In this document: one piece after another, positions 25,167-34,611 of the stretch
How positions within the stretch are numbered: position 1 is the stretch's first letter
Layout of the letters: the number at the start of each line of letters is the position of its first letter
Origin: Omnitrophica bacterium RIFCSPLOWO2_12_FULL_50_11
GTDB lineage: Bacteria > Omnitrophota > Omnitrophia > Omnitrophales > Danuiimicrobiaceae
Length of the DNA: 38,114 nucleotides
NCBI GenBank assembly: GCA_001804315.1
Contig: MHFT01000028.1
Coordinates: forward strand, 1 to 38,114
Direction: 5' to 3'
The notes under the pieces: model-generated
What the model was told of the DNA's origin: nothing
The model's input: the letters and a program-made list of their open reading frames with translations, nothing else
The model's database searches: none
Translations under genes and position numbers: made by a program

Positions 25167-25342
25167 GGGGTGCAAGACCGTATCTGAGTAATTACCATTT
25201 GTTTCCTCTCCCCCCTTTTGGGGGGAGAGGATTAAGGTGAGGGGGGAAATGGAAGACGCCAAAATATCCACCCTCACCCTATCCCTCTCCCTCCAAAAAA
25301 GGAGGGAGAGGGGAAAAGACTACAGCTACGGTCTTGCACCCC
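25167..25342. repeat. Nested inverted repeat with two G/C hairpins upstream of pstS
   Basis: A perfect 16-bp inverted repeat (GGGGTGCAAGACCGTA at 25167-25182; its reverse complement at 25327-25342) encloses two perfect hairpins. One is CCTCTCCCCCC-TTTT-GGGGGGAGAGG (25205-25230); the other has a 12-bp stem around AAAAAA (25283-25312). Text between them (GGTGAGGG and CCCTCACC) is also inverted, so the unit is palindromic at several scales. The CCCTCACCC...CTCTCCC style is common in dispersed bacterial repeats. Confidence 0.85.
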
Positions 25343-25367
25343 GGGCAGTGACCAACAGCGCTAACCC

Positions 25368-25547
25368 GCATTTCTCATCGCCAATGAGAAATGCCCTCGA
25401 AGAGGCTGTGGTGCAAATGGGCTTGTCCATTTGTACCACAGGGGTTGTCTTTTGCGCCCCGTTTTGAGAGGGGCGCAAAACTTTGGACGCAACTTCGTGC
25501 GTCCAAAGCGGTTTTCTCATCAATCCGCCAAATTGATGAGAAAACCG
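25368..25547. repeat. Run of five consecutive hairpins 3' of the porin gene
   Basis: Stem positions: 25368-25378/25384-25394 (11 bp); 25406-25420/25427-25441 (15 bp with one G-T); 25450-25460/25470-25480 (11 bp, GC-rich); 25481-25491/25498-25508 (11 bp); 25509-25524/25532-25547 (16 bp). The last three touch each other, and the final one ends 2 bases from the porin stop codon. The stems differ in sequence, so this is not a simple tandem repeat. No coding potential is evident. Transcription from the porin would place all five in its 3' RNA. Confidence 0.85.
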
Positions 25548-25549
25548 GA

Positions 25550-27004
25550 CTAAAACTTCCATATCAAGTCGAGGAGAAACAAACGCGTTTCTTCGTCAAG
25601 CCTATTCGCGGATAGGATCCCCACAGCCCCGGAGTCGGCTGTGATGCTGTTTGTAAAGAATCCGGTCAGCCCAGCGGTCAACCTGTCCGTCACTGCATAC
25701 TGAGCAGAAAAGACACTGCCGCGCTTATTGGCAAAGCCGAAGTCGCTATCCACAAATTGACCGACGACAGCGTTCGGGTCAATGTAACGATATTCATAAC
25801 CTAATTCCCACGTTCCTTGTTCTTTCGCTTTGCCCAGCTTAAGACCAAGTGCCCAAGCTTTATCCAGTTCACCTCCAGCGGCTGTCAACGCTCCGTTACT
25901 CACGTTGGTCGCCCAATCGAAGAAGGCCCTGATCGGGTACTTTTTGGCAAACGGCGTCAGCTTGGCCTCGTTGTAGATCTCAACAACATCAAAGTCCTCT
26001 GCCGAGAATCCACCCGCCGTGTTCGTGACGATGGTCGATGGATTGCCATTCGCGACGCTCGTGCCGCCATCGGAGGTGAGATTCGTAAAATCGCTGTAGT
26101 TGTAGTAAGAGAAAACATTCTTTAACTCAACAGGCTCAGTCATTCCCACCTCGATGACTGACTTAGCGCCGAGCTGCCAAGCGAAAAGTTCGGCGTCGCC
26201 GCTCGCGCTCGCCTCTTCCAGAATCAGCTGGCCGGCAAGCCCGTAGACATCAAGATCGAAGTCAAGTGTATCAATCGGCTGGACTACAATTTTTTGATAA
26301 AATCCTTCTGGCATGACGTCGGGATCCCAAACGACCCGAGAGGATCCTTCCAGAAATGGATTTGCGAACTTACCACCTGTCATTTCAACTTTCTTAATCG
26401 GACCGACTTCTGCCCAACCCGGCTGATACGTTGCATAAACTTTCTCGATCGAAATTGGTTTGAAGGTGAAACTATCGTCAAAGGTCGTGTTGGTCGACCC
26501 CGCTTCGGTATTAGCTGCTTGGGAGGCTAAGCCAAAACCAGCGGTCATATGAGGATGGAATTTCTTTTCCCAACCGAACCGCAAACGATACCGGAATCGA
26601 TTTCGGTCATTGGCTTTGTCCGGACCATCCGTTCTGTCGGATGGTTCCCAGCGCAATCGGAGATCGCCTTTAAAATCAAGATCCTTAAGCCATTCGTCCG
26701 CTCCACCGATTTTTTCCTCCAAGCGTTCGTCAAACATGCTTTGGAATAGTCCTTCGCCCATTCCTGATTCAACCGGCGAAGCAACCGCTTTGACTTCAGG
26801 TTGCCGAGCCTCGAGCACCTTAATCTTTTGCGCTTGTTCGCTGATGATTGCTTGCATGTGCTCCATCTGTCTTTTGAGATCATCCACGACCGCAGAAAGA
26901 GCGGCGACATCGCTGACATCCGCCCGTAAGTGGACAGGCCAATGAGTCATCAAGCCCATTGTCGTCAAGATGAGTACGCATCCTCGAATCAAATTCAATT
27001 TCAT
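25550..27004 (-). CDS. Outer-membrane porin with N-terminal coiled coil
   Basis: 484 residues from the ATG at 27004, set by AAAGGAGC 5 bases upstream. A signal peptide (to about VHLRA), then a coiled coil (VVDDLKRQMEHMQAIISEQAQKIKVLEA reads as heptads, cited here in part), then alternating strands of a beta barrel (GDLRLRWE, RFRYRLRFGWE, TWELGYEYRY) ending LIWKF with the terminal Phe used by the BAM complex. A four-repeat Pho-box-like site lies upstream, and pst and pho genes flank it, so it probably passes phosphate or other anions. This role is inferred from context. Confidence 0.85.
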   Translation of the reverse strand: MKLNLIRGCVLILTTMGLMTHWPVHLRADVSDVAALSAVVDDLKRQMEHMQAIISEQAQKIKVLEARQPEVKAVASPVESGMGEGLFQSMFDERLEEKIGGADEWLKDLDFKGDLRLRWEPSDRTDGPDKANDRNRFRYRLRFGWEKKFHPHMTAGFGLASQAANTEAGSTNTTFDDSFTFKPISIEKVYATYQPGWAEVGPIKKVEMTGGKFANPFLEGSSRVVWDPDVMPEGFYQKIVVQPIDTLDFDLDVYGLAGQLILEEASASGDAELFAWQLGAKSVIEVGMTEPVELKNVFSYYNYSDFTNLTSDGGTSVANGNPSTIVTNTAGGFSAEDFDVVEIYNEAKLTPFAKKYPIRAFFDWATNVSNGALTAAGGELDKAWALGLKLGKAKEQGTWELGYEYRYIDPNAVVGQFVDSDFGFANKRGSVFSAQYAVTDRLTAGLTGFFTNSITADSGAVGILSANRLDEETRLFLLDLIWKF

Positions 27005-27112
27005 GATCAGCTCCTTTCTTTTTCTTGCCGCTGTGCTCTCTTTCAAATAATGACGCTCAATCAAAATCAAGGTGACGCAGGGCAAATGGAAAAAGCGGGT
27101 GAAGTAAACGAA

Positions 27113-27167
27113 ATAGTAAAAGAAGCGTGTCAGGTTGATATGAAGAACATGTAAAATCTACGTAAAG
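27113..27167 (-). promoter_or_regulatory. Candidate Pho box and -10 upstream of the porin gene
   Basis: Read on the minus strand, four 11-base units follow in exact register: CTTTACGTAGA, TTTTACATGTT, CTTCATATCAA, CCTGACACGCT (27167 down to 27124). PhoB boxes are 11-bp direct repeats of CTGTCAT-like heptamers. TACTAT at 27113-27118 could be the -10, close to the box as in PhoB-activated promoters that lack a -35. Confidence 0.6.
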
Positions 27168-27220
27168 AATGTGAGCACCCGGCACATGTTATGGCGGCGA
27201 CGACGGGAAGAGAAATGAGA

Positions 27221-28492
27221 TTAAGATGGGACGGTGCGGAGGGTAAACGAAAAGCGCGAACCTTTGCCCAAACAGCTTTCACAGGAGACGGCTCCCCCAT
27301 GAGCTTCGATAATATGTTTCACGATCGCAAGACCAAGGCCAGATCCACCCAGGTGACGCGATCTTGCTTGGTCCACCCGATAAAAACGTTCGAACACACG
27401 CAGGACAGCCGACTCTGGAATGCCGATTCCGGTATCGTCAAGGAAAACGGTTACGCAGCTGTCCGACACGGCCGCATCAATGGTGATCGTTCCATCATCT
27501 TGATTAAACTTGATCGCATTGTCGAGTAAATTGACGATGGCTTGCTTTAGTTTATCTTTGTGGGCTAGTACTTTTGGCAAGGCCTGACTCGACACTCGAT
27601 TGCCGACGCGGAGACGTTTCTGATGAATCAGCGGCTTGACGACATCAATCGACTCCTGAATGATGAACCCGACGTCGACAGGTTTGAGCTCTAGCGCTGC
27701 TTCGTGCGCTTCTAAGCACGAAAGTTCGAGCAGGCCGTCGATCAATCCGGCAAGTCTTGCTGCGTCTTCCTCCATGATCGCCAAAAAGCGTTGAGTTTCC
27801 TTCGCATCTTCAAGAGCTCCGCCACGGAGTGTTTCGATAAATCCTTTAAGCGACGTGATCGGCGTTTTGAGTTCGTGCGAAACGTTCGCAACAAATTCGC
27901 GCCTCAAATTTTCCAAGCGGCGGATCTCCGTCACATCCACAAACACCAGCAAACCCATCTTGTCCCCTGAAGTCCTCCGAATCCCAACTGCATTGACCTT
28001 GAGAAACTTTCGGACAGGAGTATGGAGATCTATTTCACCTGTCATTGACTTTGGATTCGCCAGCGCTCGGTCAACCAGATCATCCAAAGCAGCATTACTG
28101 AAGGTTTCTATGAGTGTTTTTCCAACGTTCCTATTTTCCGGCACCTGAAAGAGAGATTGCGCACTCGGGTTCATGAAAATAACGCGCTTATTTGCGTCGA
28201 CCGCGACAATGCCTTCTATCATATGGTCTAAAATGGCGCGTGCTTGAACTTTATCCTCTTCCAGCTCACGCATCCTTCTTTTCAAAAAAGAACCGAGTTC
28301 ATTTAAGGAGCGTGCGAGGCGTTCTAACTCGCCGCTTTTTTCAAACGAAAGCCTTTGGTCGTATTCTCCTTTGAGGAAAGATTGCACCGCCTTATCAAAT
28401 CCAAGAACTCTTCTTTTGCGAAAGCCGTATCGTAAACGGCCGATGCCAATACAAACAAGCAGACCCATCAGAAAACCAATGAATAGTTTCAT
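27221..28492 (-). CDS. phoR: Phosphate-regulon sensor histidine kinase PhoR
   Basis: 423 residues: a short N-terminal membrane helix (1-18), a HAMP-like linker, a PAS domain (about 82-190), HisKA with phospho-acceptor H206 (VSHELKTP), and a HATPase domain with NLLDNAIKFN, DTGIGIP and GGSGLGLAIVK. As in E. coli PhoR there is no sizeable periplasmic sensor, so the signal probably comes from the Pst transporter. PhoU, the usual link, is not encoded here. It starts 6 bases after phoB ends. Confidence 0.93.
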   Translation of the reverse strand: MKLFIGFLMGLLVCIGIGRLRYGFRKRRVLGFDKAVQSFLKGEYDQRLSFEKSGELERLARSLNELGSFLKRRMRELEEDKVQARAILDHMIEGIVAVDANKRVIFMNPSAQSLFQVPENRNVGKTLIETFSNAALDDLVDRALANPKSMTGEIDLHTPVRKFLKVNAVGIRRTSGDKMGLLVFVDVTEIRRLENLRREFVANVSHELKTPITSLKGFIETLRGGALEDAKETQRFLAIMEEDAARLAGLIDGLLELSCLEAHEAALELKPVDVGFIIQESIDVVKPLIHQKRLRVGNRVSSQALPKVLAHKDKLKQAIVNLLDNAIKFNQDDGTITIDAAVSDSCVTVFLDDTGIGIPESAVLRVFERFYRVDQARSRHLGGSGLGLAIVKHIIEAHGGAVSCESCLGKGSRFSFTLRTVPS

Positions 28493-28498
28493 TTGTCT

Positions 28499-29191
28499 TC
28501 AGGCATCCAGATCAAACCGATAACCGGCATTTTTGACGGTGACGATCCGATGCCCTTCGGATTTGATCTTCTTCCGTAATTGCCCAATATGCATATCTAC
28601 CGTGCGTGTTTCAATATTGAACGATGGATCGTAGCCCCAGACTTGATCGAGCAGATGTTCCCGTGACAAAACTCTGCCGCGAGCTTGAATGAGTGTTCTT
28701 AGCAGTTCGTACTCTTTAGACGTTAGGTGAACGGGTTTCGACTTGACCCTTATCATGTATTTATCTAAATCAAGTTCAAGCGTGCCGCTTTTGAGCAAAG
28801 TGCCAAGCGGTTTTTCTTCGCGCCGCCTCAACACCGCTTTCACTCTAGCGATGAGCTCTTTAGGGCTAAACGGTTTGGTCACATAATCATCCGCTCCTAA
28901 CTCCAATCCTAAAACTTTGTCTATTTCTTCACCTTTCGCAGTCAGCATGATGATTGGAATGTGACACGTGTCTTCGTTATTTTTTAATATCTTGCATATT
29001 TCAAGCCCACCCAATTCAGGAAGCATTAAGTCTAAAATCAAAAGCGCGGGCTTTTCCCTGCGCGCTTTCTCAAGACCAAGATCTCCACTGGCTGCCGTAG
29101 AAACACGATATCCCTCTCGCTCGAGATTGTATTTCACCAACTCAAGAATATTCTTCTCATCCTCGATAATCAGGATTTTTTCCTGTGCCAT
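28499..29191 (-). CDS. phoB: Phosphate-regulon response regulator PhoB
   Basis: 230 residues from the ATG at 29191 (MAQEKILIIEDE); a longer frame runs back through the tRNA gene and is not real. Receiver domain with acidic pocket EDE (10-12), phospho-acceptor D54 (LILDLMLPE), T in MLTAKG and K in VTKPFSP; then a winged-helix OmpR-type DNA-binding domain (about 130-230; TSKEYELLRTL, RTVDMHIGQLRKK). It would bind the Pho-box-like site before the porin gene. Confidence 0.94.
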   Translation of the reverse strand: MAQEKILIIEDEKNILELVKYNLEREGYRVSTAASGDLGLEKARREKPALLILDLMLPELGGLEICKILKNNEDTCHIPIIMLTAKGEEIDKVLGLELGADDYVTKPFSPKELIARVKAVLRRREEKPLGTLLKSGTLELDLDKYMIRVKSKPVHLTSKEYELLRTLIQARGRVLSREHLLDQVWGYDPSFNIETRTVDMHIGQLRKKIKSEGHRIVTVKNAGYRFDLDA

Positions 29192-29232
29192 ATGTCTGTG
29201 GTTAGGAATTCTATGGGTGGAGTGCTGCAGAA

Positions 29233-29306
29233 TCGGGACGGCGGGATTCGAACCCGCGACCCCACCCACCCCAAGGGTGTGCGCTACCGGGCTGCGCCAC
29301 GTCCCG
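29233..29306 (-). tRNA. tRNA-Pro (anticodon GGG)
   Basis: 74 bases fold as a normal cloverleaf: acceptor CGGGACG/CGTCCCG, D stem GCGC/GCGC with AGCCCGGTA loop, anticodon stem CACCC/GGGTG with loop TTGGGGT, and T arm GCGGG-TTCGAAT-CCCGC; discriminator A. The 3' CCA is not encoded. It lies 41 bases upstream of phoB on the same strand, so it may share a transcript. Confidence 0.96.
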
Positions 29307-29311
29307 AAAGA

Positions 29312-29431
29312 CAATTCAAAATTAAAAATTCAAAATGTAAAATTTCGGAAGCACCTTCGGGGCTTTTTACAAATAAAAGCTCACGCAGTGAGCTACCAAA
29401 ATTTTTAATTTTGCATTTTTAATTTTTAATT
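29312..29431. repeat. AT-rich inverted repeat around the gpsA terminator
   Basis: Long A/T-rich arms (29312-29345 and 29398-29431, units like AATTAAAAATT) are largely complementary. They enclose the gpsA terminator hairpin and a second small stem (AGCACC-TTC-GGGGCT followed by TTTTT on the + strand, about 29350-29367). Confidence 0.5.
29371..29394 (-). terminator. Intrinsic terminator after gpsA
   Basis: On the minus strand AGCTCAC-TGC-GTGAGCT (29394-29378) is followed by TTTATTT. It lies about 40 bases after the gpsA stop and before the tRNA gene. Confidence 0.65.
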
Positions 29432-29435
29432 GCCT

Positions 29436-30446
29436 TTAATACTGCTTCATTTCCTCGTGGGCTTCGCGGCTCAAGAGATCTTCGAGGCACTGCCTCGGAT
29501 CTTTATCCTCAAAAAGCAACAAGTACGTCTCACGGATGATCGCACCGGTCACACCGTACTTCTCAACTAATTGATAGGCACTGCGCGTCGTTTCAACGCC
29601 CTCAGCCACCATTTCCATACTGGACAAAATGTCCTTTAGCTTTCGCCCTTGTCCCAGCTCGCGGCCCACACGTAAATTCCGCCCAAACTCGGAAATACAA
29701 GTGGTCACGAGATCACCGAGCCCCGCAAGGCCGAAAAACGTATTTGGATTTGCACCCATCCGGACACCGAGCTGAGTCATTTCAAGGAGACCCCGCGAGA
29801 GAAGTGCCGCTTTCGTGTTGGAACCCAAGCCGAGGCCGTCGCAAAGACCAGCACCAATCGCAATCACATTTTTAAGCGCACCGCAAAGCTCGATTCCCAC
29901 GACGTCATTTTGCACGTAAATTCTGAATCTTAAATCACGGAACGCTTCTTGGACCTGTTCTGAAAGCGCGGGTTTATCAGATCCGACGACCACGAGCGTA
30001 GGGATATTCCTCGCCACCTCCTCTGCATGGGAAGGTCCTGAAAGCACGACTAAATTGACACCGCCCAAGACGGAATGAATAATTTCCGACGGGCGGGCAA
30101 GCGTCTTCGCTTCAAGCCCTTTTGCGACACTGACGATGATTTTACCCGACAAATTGAATTCCTTAAGTTTAAACATAATATTTCTCAGATACTGCGAAGG
30201 AATGGCCACGACGATAAATTCAGCGAAGGAAACGGCTCGTTTTAAATCTGCGGTGATCGCCATAGAGTCTGGAATTTTGATGTTTGGCAGAAACTTCACG
30301 TTCTCTCTTTTTTTATCGAGGACCTCCGCATAATCTGAGAACGCGCTCCAAAGCAAGACGTCATTCCCCCTGCGCTCATTGACGAGGGCAAGAGCGGTTC
30401 CCCAACCGCCGTCTCCTAATACGGTCACTTTAAATTTTTTTGACAT
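29436..30446 (-). CDS. gpsA: Glycerol-3-phosphate dehydrogenase [NAD(P)+]
   Basis: 336-residue cytoplasmic enzyme that reduces dihydroxyacetone phosphate to sn-glycerol-3-phosphate for phospholipid synthesis. The N-terminal nucleotide motif VLGDGGWGTALA, VAIPSQYLR, SVAKGLE, the LSGPSHAEE block and the catalytic Lys in CGALKNVIAIGAG are all in place; GLAGLGDLVTTC follows. A terminator lies just after it and a possible promoter before it, suggesting a single-gene unit. Confidence 0.96.
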   Translation of the reverse strand: MSKKFKVTVLGDGGWGTALALVNERRGNDVLLWSAFSDYAEVLDKKRENVKFLPNIKIPDSMAITADLKRAVSFAEFIVVAIPSQYLRNIMFKLKEFNLSGKIIVSVAKGLEAKTLARPSEIIHSVLGGVNLVVLSGPSHAEEVARNIPTLVVVGSDKPALSEQVQEAFRDLRFRIYVQNDVVGIELCGALKNVIAIGAGLCDGLGLGSNTKAALLSRGLLEMTQLGVRMGANPNTFFGLAGLGDLVTTCISEFGRNLRVGRELGQGRKLKDILSSMEMVAEGVETTRSAYQLVEKYGVTGAIIRETYLLLFEDKDPRQCLEDLLSREAHEEMKQY

Positions 30447-30507
30447 AGACCTAGGTCCCTCGTCCCCTGTTCGTTGGAAAAAGTGCCCGACAAAAAATTG
30501 AAGATGT

Positions 30508-30537
30508 AGTCTAACATGTGCTCCAATTAAGGGTCAA
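30508..30537 (-). promoter_or_regulatory. Candidate gpsA promoter
   Basis: Minus strand TTGACC (30532-30537) and TAGACT (30508-30513), 18 bases apart, about 60 bases before the gpsA ATG. Pattern match only. Confidence 0.45.
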
Positions 30538-30648
30538 TCCCCAACAAACTCCATGTCAACGCCCAACCTGCGAAGAAACAACCAGCTCGAAAGTTGATCG
30601 CTATGATGCGCGATGGAAATCCCTCGGAACCTGAAAAAACCTGGCTCT

Positions 30649-31854
30649 TCATTCGATCGTCAGATTCTTAATGTCAACGGTACCCTTCGTGTTGAGAGGT
30701 CCAATCCGGGAATTTTCGAACACAAACACGACTTCTGAAATTGGGCTGGCTTTTTTGGCATTAAAGTCAAACGAATACAAACGCCATTCATCCGAAACCA
30801 GCTTGGCGGAAAACCCGCGTACGATCGACATTCCATCTTTCAGTTCCAGCCGGACCATGTCCGGCACCGGCTTTCCCAGCTGCGCCCGGAGCTCGAAGTT
30901 CATGCGCCGGGCTTTAGAAAGATCTAAGTCTCGCGTCTTAAAGTACAAACCCGAAAAAGAACCCTGCGGATAAACATCATAATCTGCACGCAAAACCACT
31001 TTTCCGTCTTCCCCATCGAAATATTCGCGATGTGCATATCCGCGATTTGGTGTGTAAAATACGCCCTCATCAAAAACATATTGGAACAAATTCCCCGCTT
31101 GTTTCCTCAGATCGTGCTGCTCTTTGACCTCCTTAGCCGTTGTCACAATCAAGTCACGAACCTCATTGACTGCACGCCACTCTTGGTACGTGACATGCCT
31201 CGGTTTGGGAAGGTCTTTGAGATCTGGAGATATTTCGATGATCCGCAGCGCGTCTAAGTCAATCACTTCTTTGAAAGCATTTGGGTAAACTTTGACAGCG
31301 CCATCTAGAACACTCACAAAAGACCCGGATTCCGGCTGATATGAAATGAGCAAAGAACTGTTTCGCGTGGATGCGCGAAACGCATCCGACTTGATTTCGA
31401 GACCTGTCTCCTCCAGCTCTTGGCCGGTCATCACAAGAAGAGAACCTTGAACCAGTTTCAGACGGAGCTTGCGGCCACTCCGCTGCGTCATGAATTTTAG
31501 TTCTGAAGACGGCTTTAAACGAAGATCGACAACGCGCGGAATTTTCAAATCCACGTCGGCACCTTCACCCGTTCTGATCCTATTTCCTATTTCTCGTGCC
31601 TTTCGCGTGAGTTGGTTCCAACTCTTTGTCTTGACTGAGTAAAACTCAACCTGACCTGAAAACCGCTCAATCTCATAAGAAACGGGTGCTGCTTCGAAAA
31701 GAGGGCCCGTCAGATACAAAATGAGCCCGACAGCCAAAACTAGCAACGGACCGAAAAAAAGTATCGCTGTGAGCCAAATACGCGGCCTTTCTAGTGCTAT
31801 GGGGCGTATCAGAGAATGTTTCTCCAAAGGTCTTTCAATACTGACTTGTCCCAT
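30649..31854 (-). CDS. Membrane-anchored FecR-domain protein
   Basis: 401 residues. One membrane helix near 28-50 places the rest in the periplasm. The region about 60-210 has the FecR-like pattern (GNRIRTGEGADVDLKI, SSELKF, LKLVQGSLLV, VSVLDGAVKV). The C-terminal region, about 260-401, has a beta-rich fold with VVLRADYDVYPQGSFSGLYF and RLYSFDFN, resembling carbohydrate-binding or CIA30-like jelly-roll domains. No sigma factor or TonB receptor is adjacent, so it is unlikely to be a classical FecR regulator. The role is unknown. Confidence 0.7.
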   Translation of the reverse strand: MGQVSIERPLEKHSLIRPIALERPRIWLTAILFFGPLLVLAVGLILYLTGPLFEAAPVSYEIERFSGQVEFYSVKTKSWNQLTRKAREIGNRIRTGEGADVDLKIPRVVDLRLKPSSELKFMTQRSGRKLRLKLVQGSLLVMTGQELEETGLEIKSDAFRASTRNSSLLISYQPESGSFVSVLDGAVKVYPNAFKEVIDLDALRIIEISPDLKDLPKPRHVTYQEWRAVNEVRDLIVTTAKEVKEQHDLRKQAGNLFQYVFDEGVFYTPNRGYAHREYFDGEDGKVVLRADYDVYPQGSFSGLYFKTRDLDLSKARRMNFELRAQLGKPVPDMVRLELKDGMSIVRGFSAKLVSDEWRLYSFDFNAKKASPISEVVFVFENSRIGPLNTKGTVDIKNLTIE

Positions 31855-31859
31855 CTTAT

Positions 31860-32045
31860 TTATCCTGCACTACAAAAAGTCCCGTCTGTGAAGACGGGAA
31901 TCAATGAGAACGGTTTTCTTGAAGAAGTCTTACCGAAAACCCCGCCTTTATTCCGCACCCATATGAGCGGGGTCTACACCCCCAGTACCGTCCCTAAGCC
32001 AAAGAGCGTACGTCCTTCACGTTGCTCAAAGTTCAAGACCGACAA
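31860..32045 (-). mobile_element. Possible IS200/IS605 right-end (tnpB 3' end) remnant
   Basis: The spacer between the thioesterase and FecR genes reads on the minus strand as a frame with one internal stop (31974-31976) over about 57 codons (LNFEQREGRTLFGLGTVLGV, stop, then on to GGVFGKTSS...IPVFTDGTF). Its last residues are encoded by a perfect hairpin. TnpB genes of IS200/IS605 elements often end this way, with a P-x-F-x-x-G stretch over the right-end hairpin that also closes the omega RNA. The match is from memory and no terminal left end is seen. Confidence 0.35.
31873..31900 (-). terminator. Terminator-like hairpin before the FecR gene
   Basis: On the minus strand TCCCGTCT-TCAC-AGACGGGA (31899-31880) is followed by C and TTTTT. 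Stem 8 bp, loop 4. It would end transcripts from the thioesterase gene just 20 bases before the FecR-domain ATG. Just upstream, GCGGGGTTTTC could pair either with CCCCGC or with GAAAACC, giving alternative folds. Confidence 0.65.
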
Positions 32046-32439
32046 GTTCTAGTTTGGACTTTAACTCTTCCGGAATTCGAAGCGGTTTGAAATCACGATT
32101 GCTGAATACATGAACCGTGTAGCCGGTGGCAATGGGTTTCGAACAACCCGCCTTCAAAACATGATATTCAAATCGGAGTGAGCTTTGCCGGATTTGGCTC
32201 ACCACAGTACGGATCGTGATGAGATCATCATAAGAACAGGGGGCGAGATACCGACAGTGCGCATCCGCCACGGGAAGTAAAATTCCTTGCTTTTCAAATT
32301 CAGCATAGGCGAAACCAATGGCTCGGAAGTACTCGGTCCGTGCCGCTTCGAACCATACGAAGTAGTTCGCATAATAAGTGACGCCCATACAGTCGGTCTC
32401 TCCGTAACGGACGCGTGTGCGATAATCAAAGTGCTTCAT
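32026..32439 (-). CDS. Acyl-CoA thioesterase, YbgC/4HBT family
   Basis: 137-residue hotdog-fold thioesterase. The N-terminal RVRYGETDCMGVTYYANYF contains the catalytic Asp of the YbgC/FadM class; FEYHVL and AHCRYLAPCSYDD are family strands. YbgC in other bacteria belongs to the Tol-Pal cluster, which is not seen here. The ATG lies at the tip of palindromic element B, so the GGTGGGGG before it is both repeat arm and presumed ribosome site. Confidence 0.88.
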   Translation of the reverse strand: MKHFDYRTRVRYGETDCMGVTYYANYFVWFEAARTEYFRAIGFAYAEFEKQGILLPVADAHCRYLAPCSYDDLITIRTVVSQIRQSSLRFEYHVLKAGCSKPIATGYTVHVFSNRDFKPLRIPEELKSKLELVGLEL

Positions 32440-32540
32440 CCCCCACCAACGTTGATGAAAAATAACAGAAAATAGTTTGTCATCTGCTCAATCCGTAGAT
32501 CAACTGCCGTGGAGTTCCACCGACACAGTTGGTGGGGGAT
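32438..32540. repeat. Palindromic element copy B (103 bp)
   Basis: Arms identical to copy A (ATCCCCCACCAAC at 32438-32450 and its reverse complement at 32528-32540), same length and orientation, 86 of 103 bases matching. It lies between fmdB and the thioesterase gene and supplies the thioesterase start region. Next to it, 32543-32555 (CCCTCACCACTTT) resembles the arm of copies C and D. Confidence 0.9.
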
Positions 32541-32581
32541 CATCCCTCACCACTTTGAAATGTATCTCCTGCAATTTTGCT

Positions 32582-32868
32582 TCATGGGGTAGGGGACTTG
32601 GTATCGGAAAGCTTTTGGGGAGAACGGTCAGACGCTTTTTCTGAAGACTTCGGCTTTTTCTCAGCCTCGGCTTTCTTGCGGTAGGACTCCGAGCGGTAAT
32701 CGGTCTGGTAAAAGCCTGTGCCCTTAAACAAGATTCCAGCGCCAGAGCCGATCAGTCGACGCACCTTGCCCTTACACGCAGGGCAAGTTTTGATCGGTCT
32801 GGCCGTCATCGGCTGAAACCGCTCGAATTGGTAGAAACAGACTTCACATTCGTACTCGTACGTGGGCA

Positions 32869-32869
<1 letters not shown>
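32582..32869 (-). CDS. FmdB-type zinc-ribbon protein
   Basis: 95 residues. MPTYEYECEVCFYQFE and TCPACKGKVRRLIG are the two CxxC knuckles of the FmdB/CxxC_CXXC_SSSS family of putative regulators. FKGTGFYQTDYRS is the usual linker and the Lys/Ser-rich tail is disordered. Its ATG overlaps the dnaJ stop (TGATG), so it is part of the heat-shock operon. Molecular function is not established. Confidence 0.88.
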
Positions 32870-34603
<1,734 letters not shown>

Positions 34604-34611
34604 AGCCGCCC

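Noticed and set aside
25163-25547. CRISPR array or tandem repeat
   Set aside because: The stems are not copies of one repeat and there are no regular spacers.
25237-25615. Open frames on both strands across the hairpin array
   Set aside because: They are produced by the inverted repeats themselves, differ in frame between strands and match no protein pattern.
29192-29314. N-terminal extension of PhoB by 41 residues
   Set aside because: The extra codons lie across the tRNA-Pro gene; the normal receiver domain starts at the ATG at 29191.
31816-32052. 78-codon + strand frame before the FecR gene
   Set aside because: It spans the terminator hairpin and parts of two genes; the minus-strand reading explains the region better.
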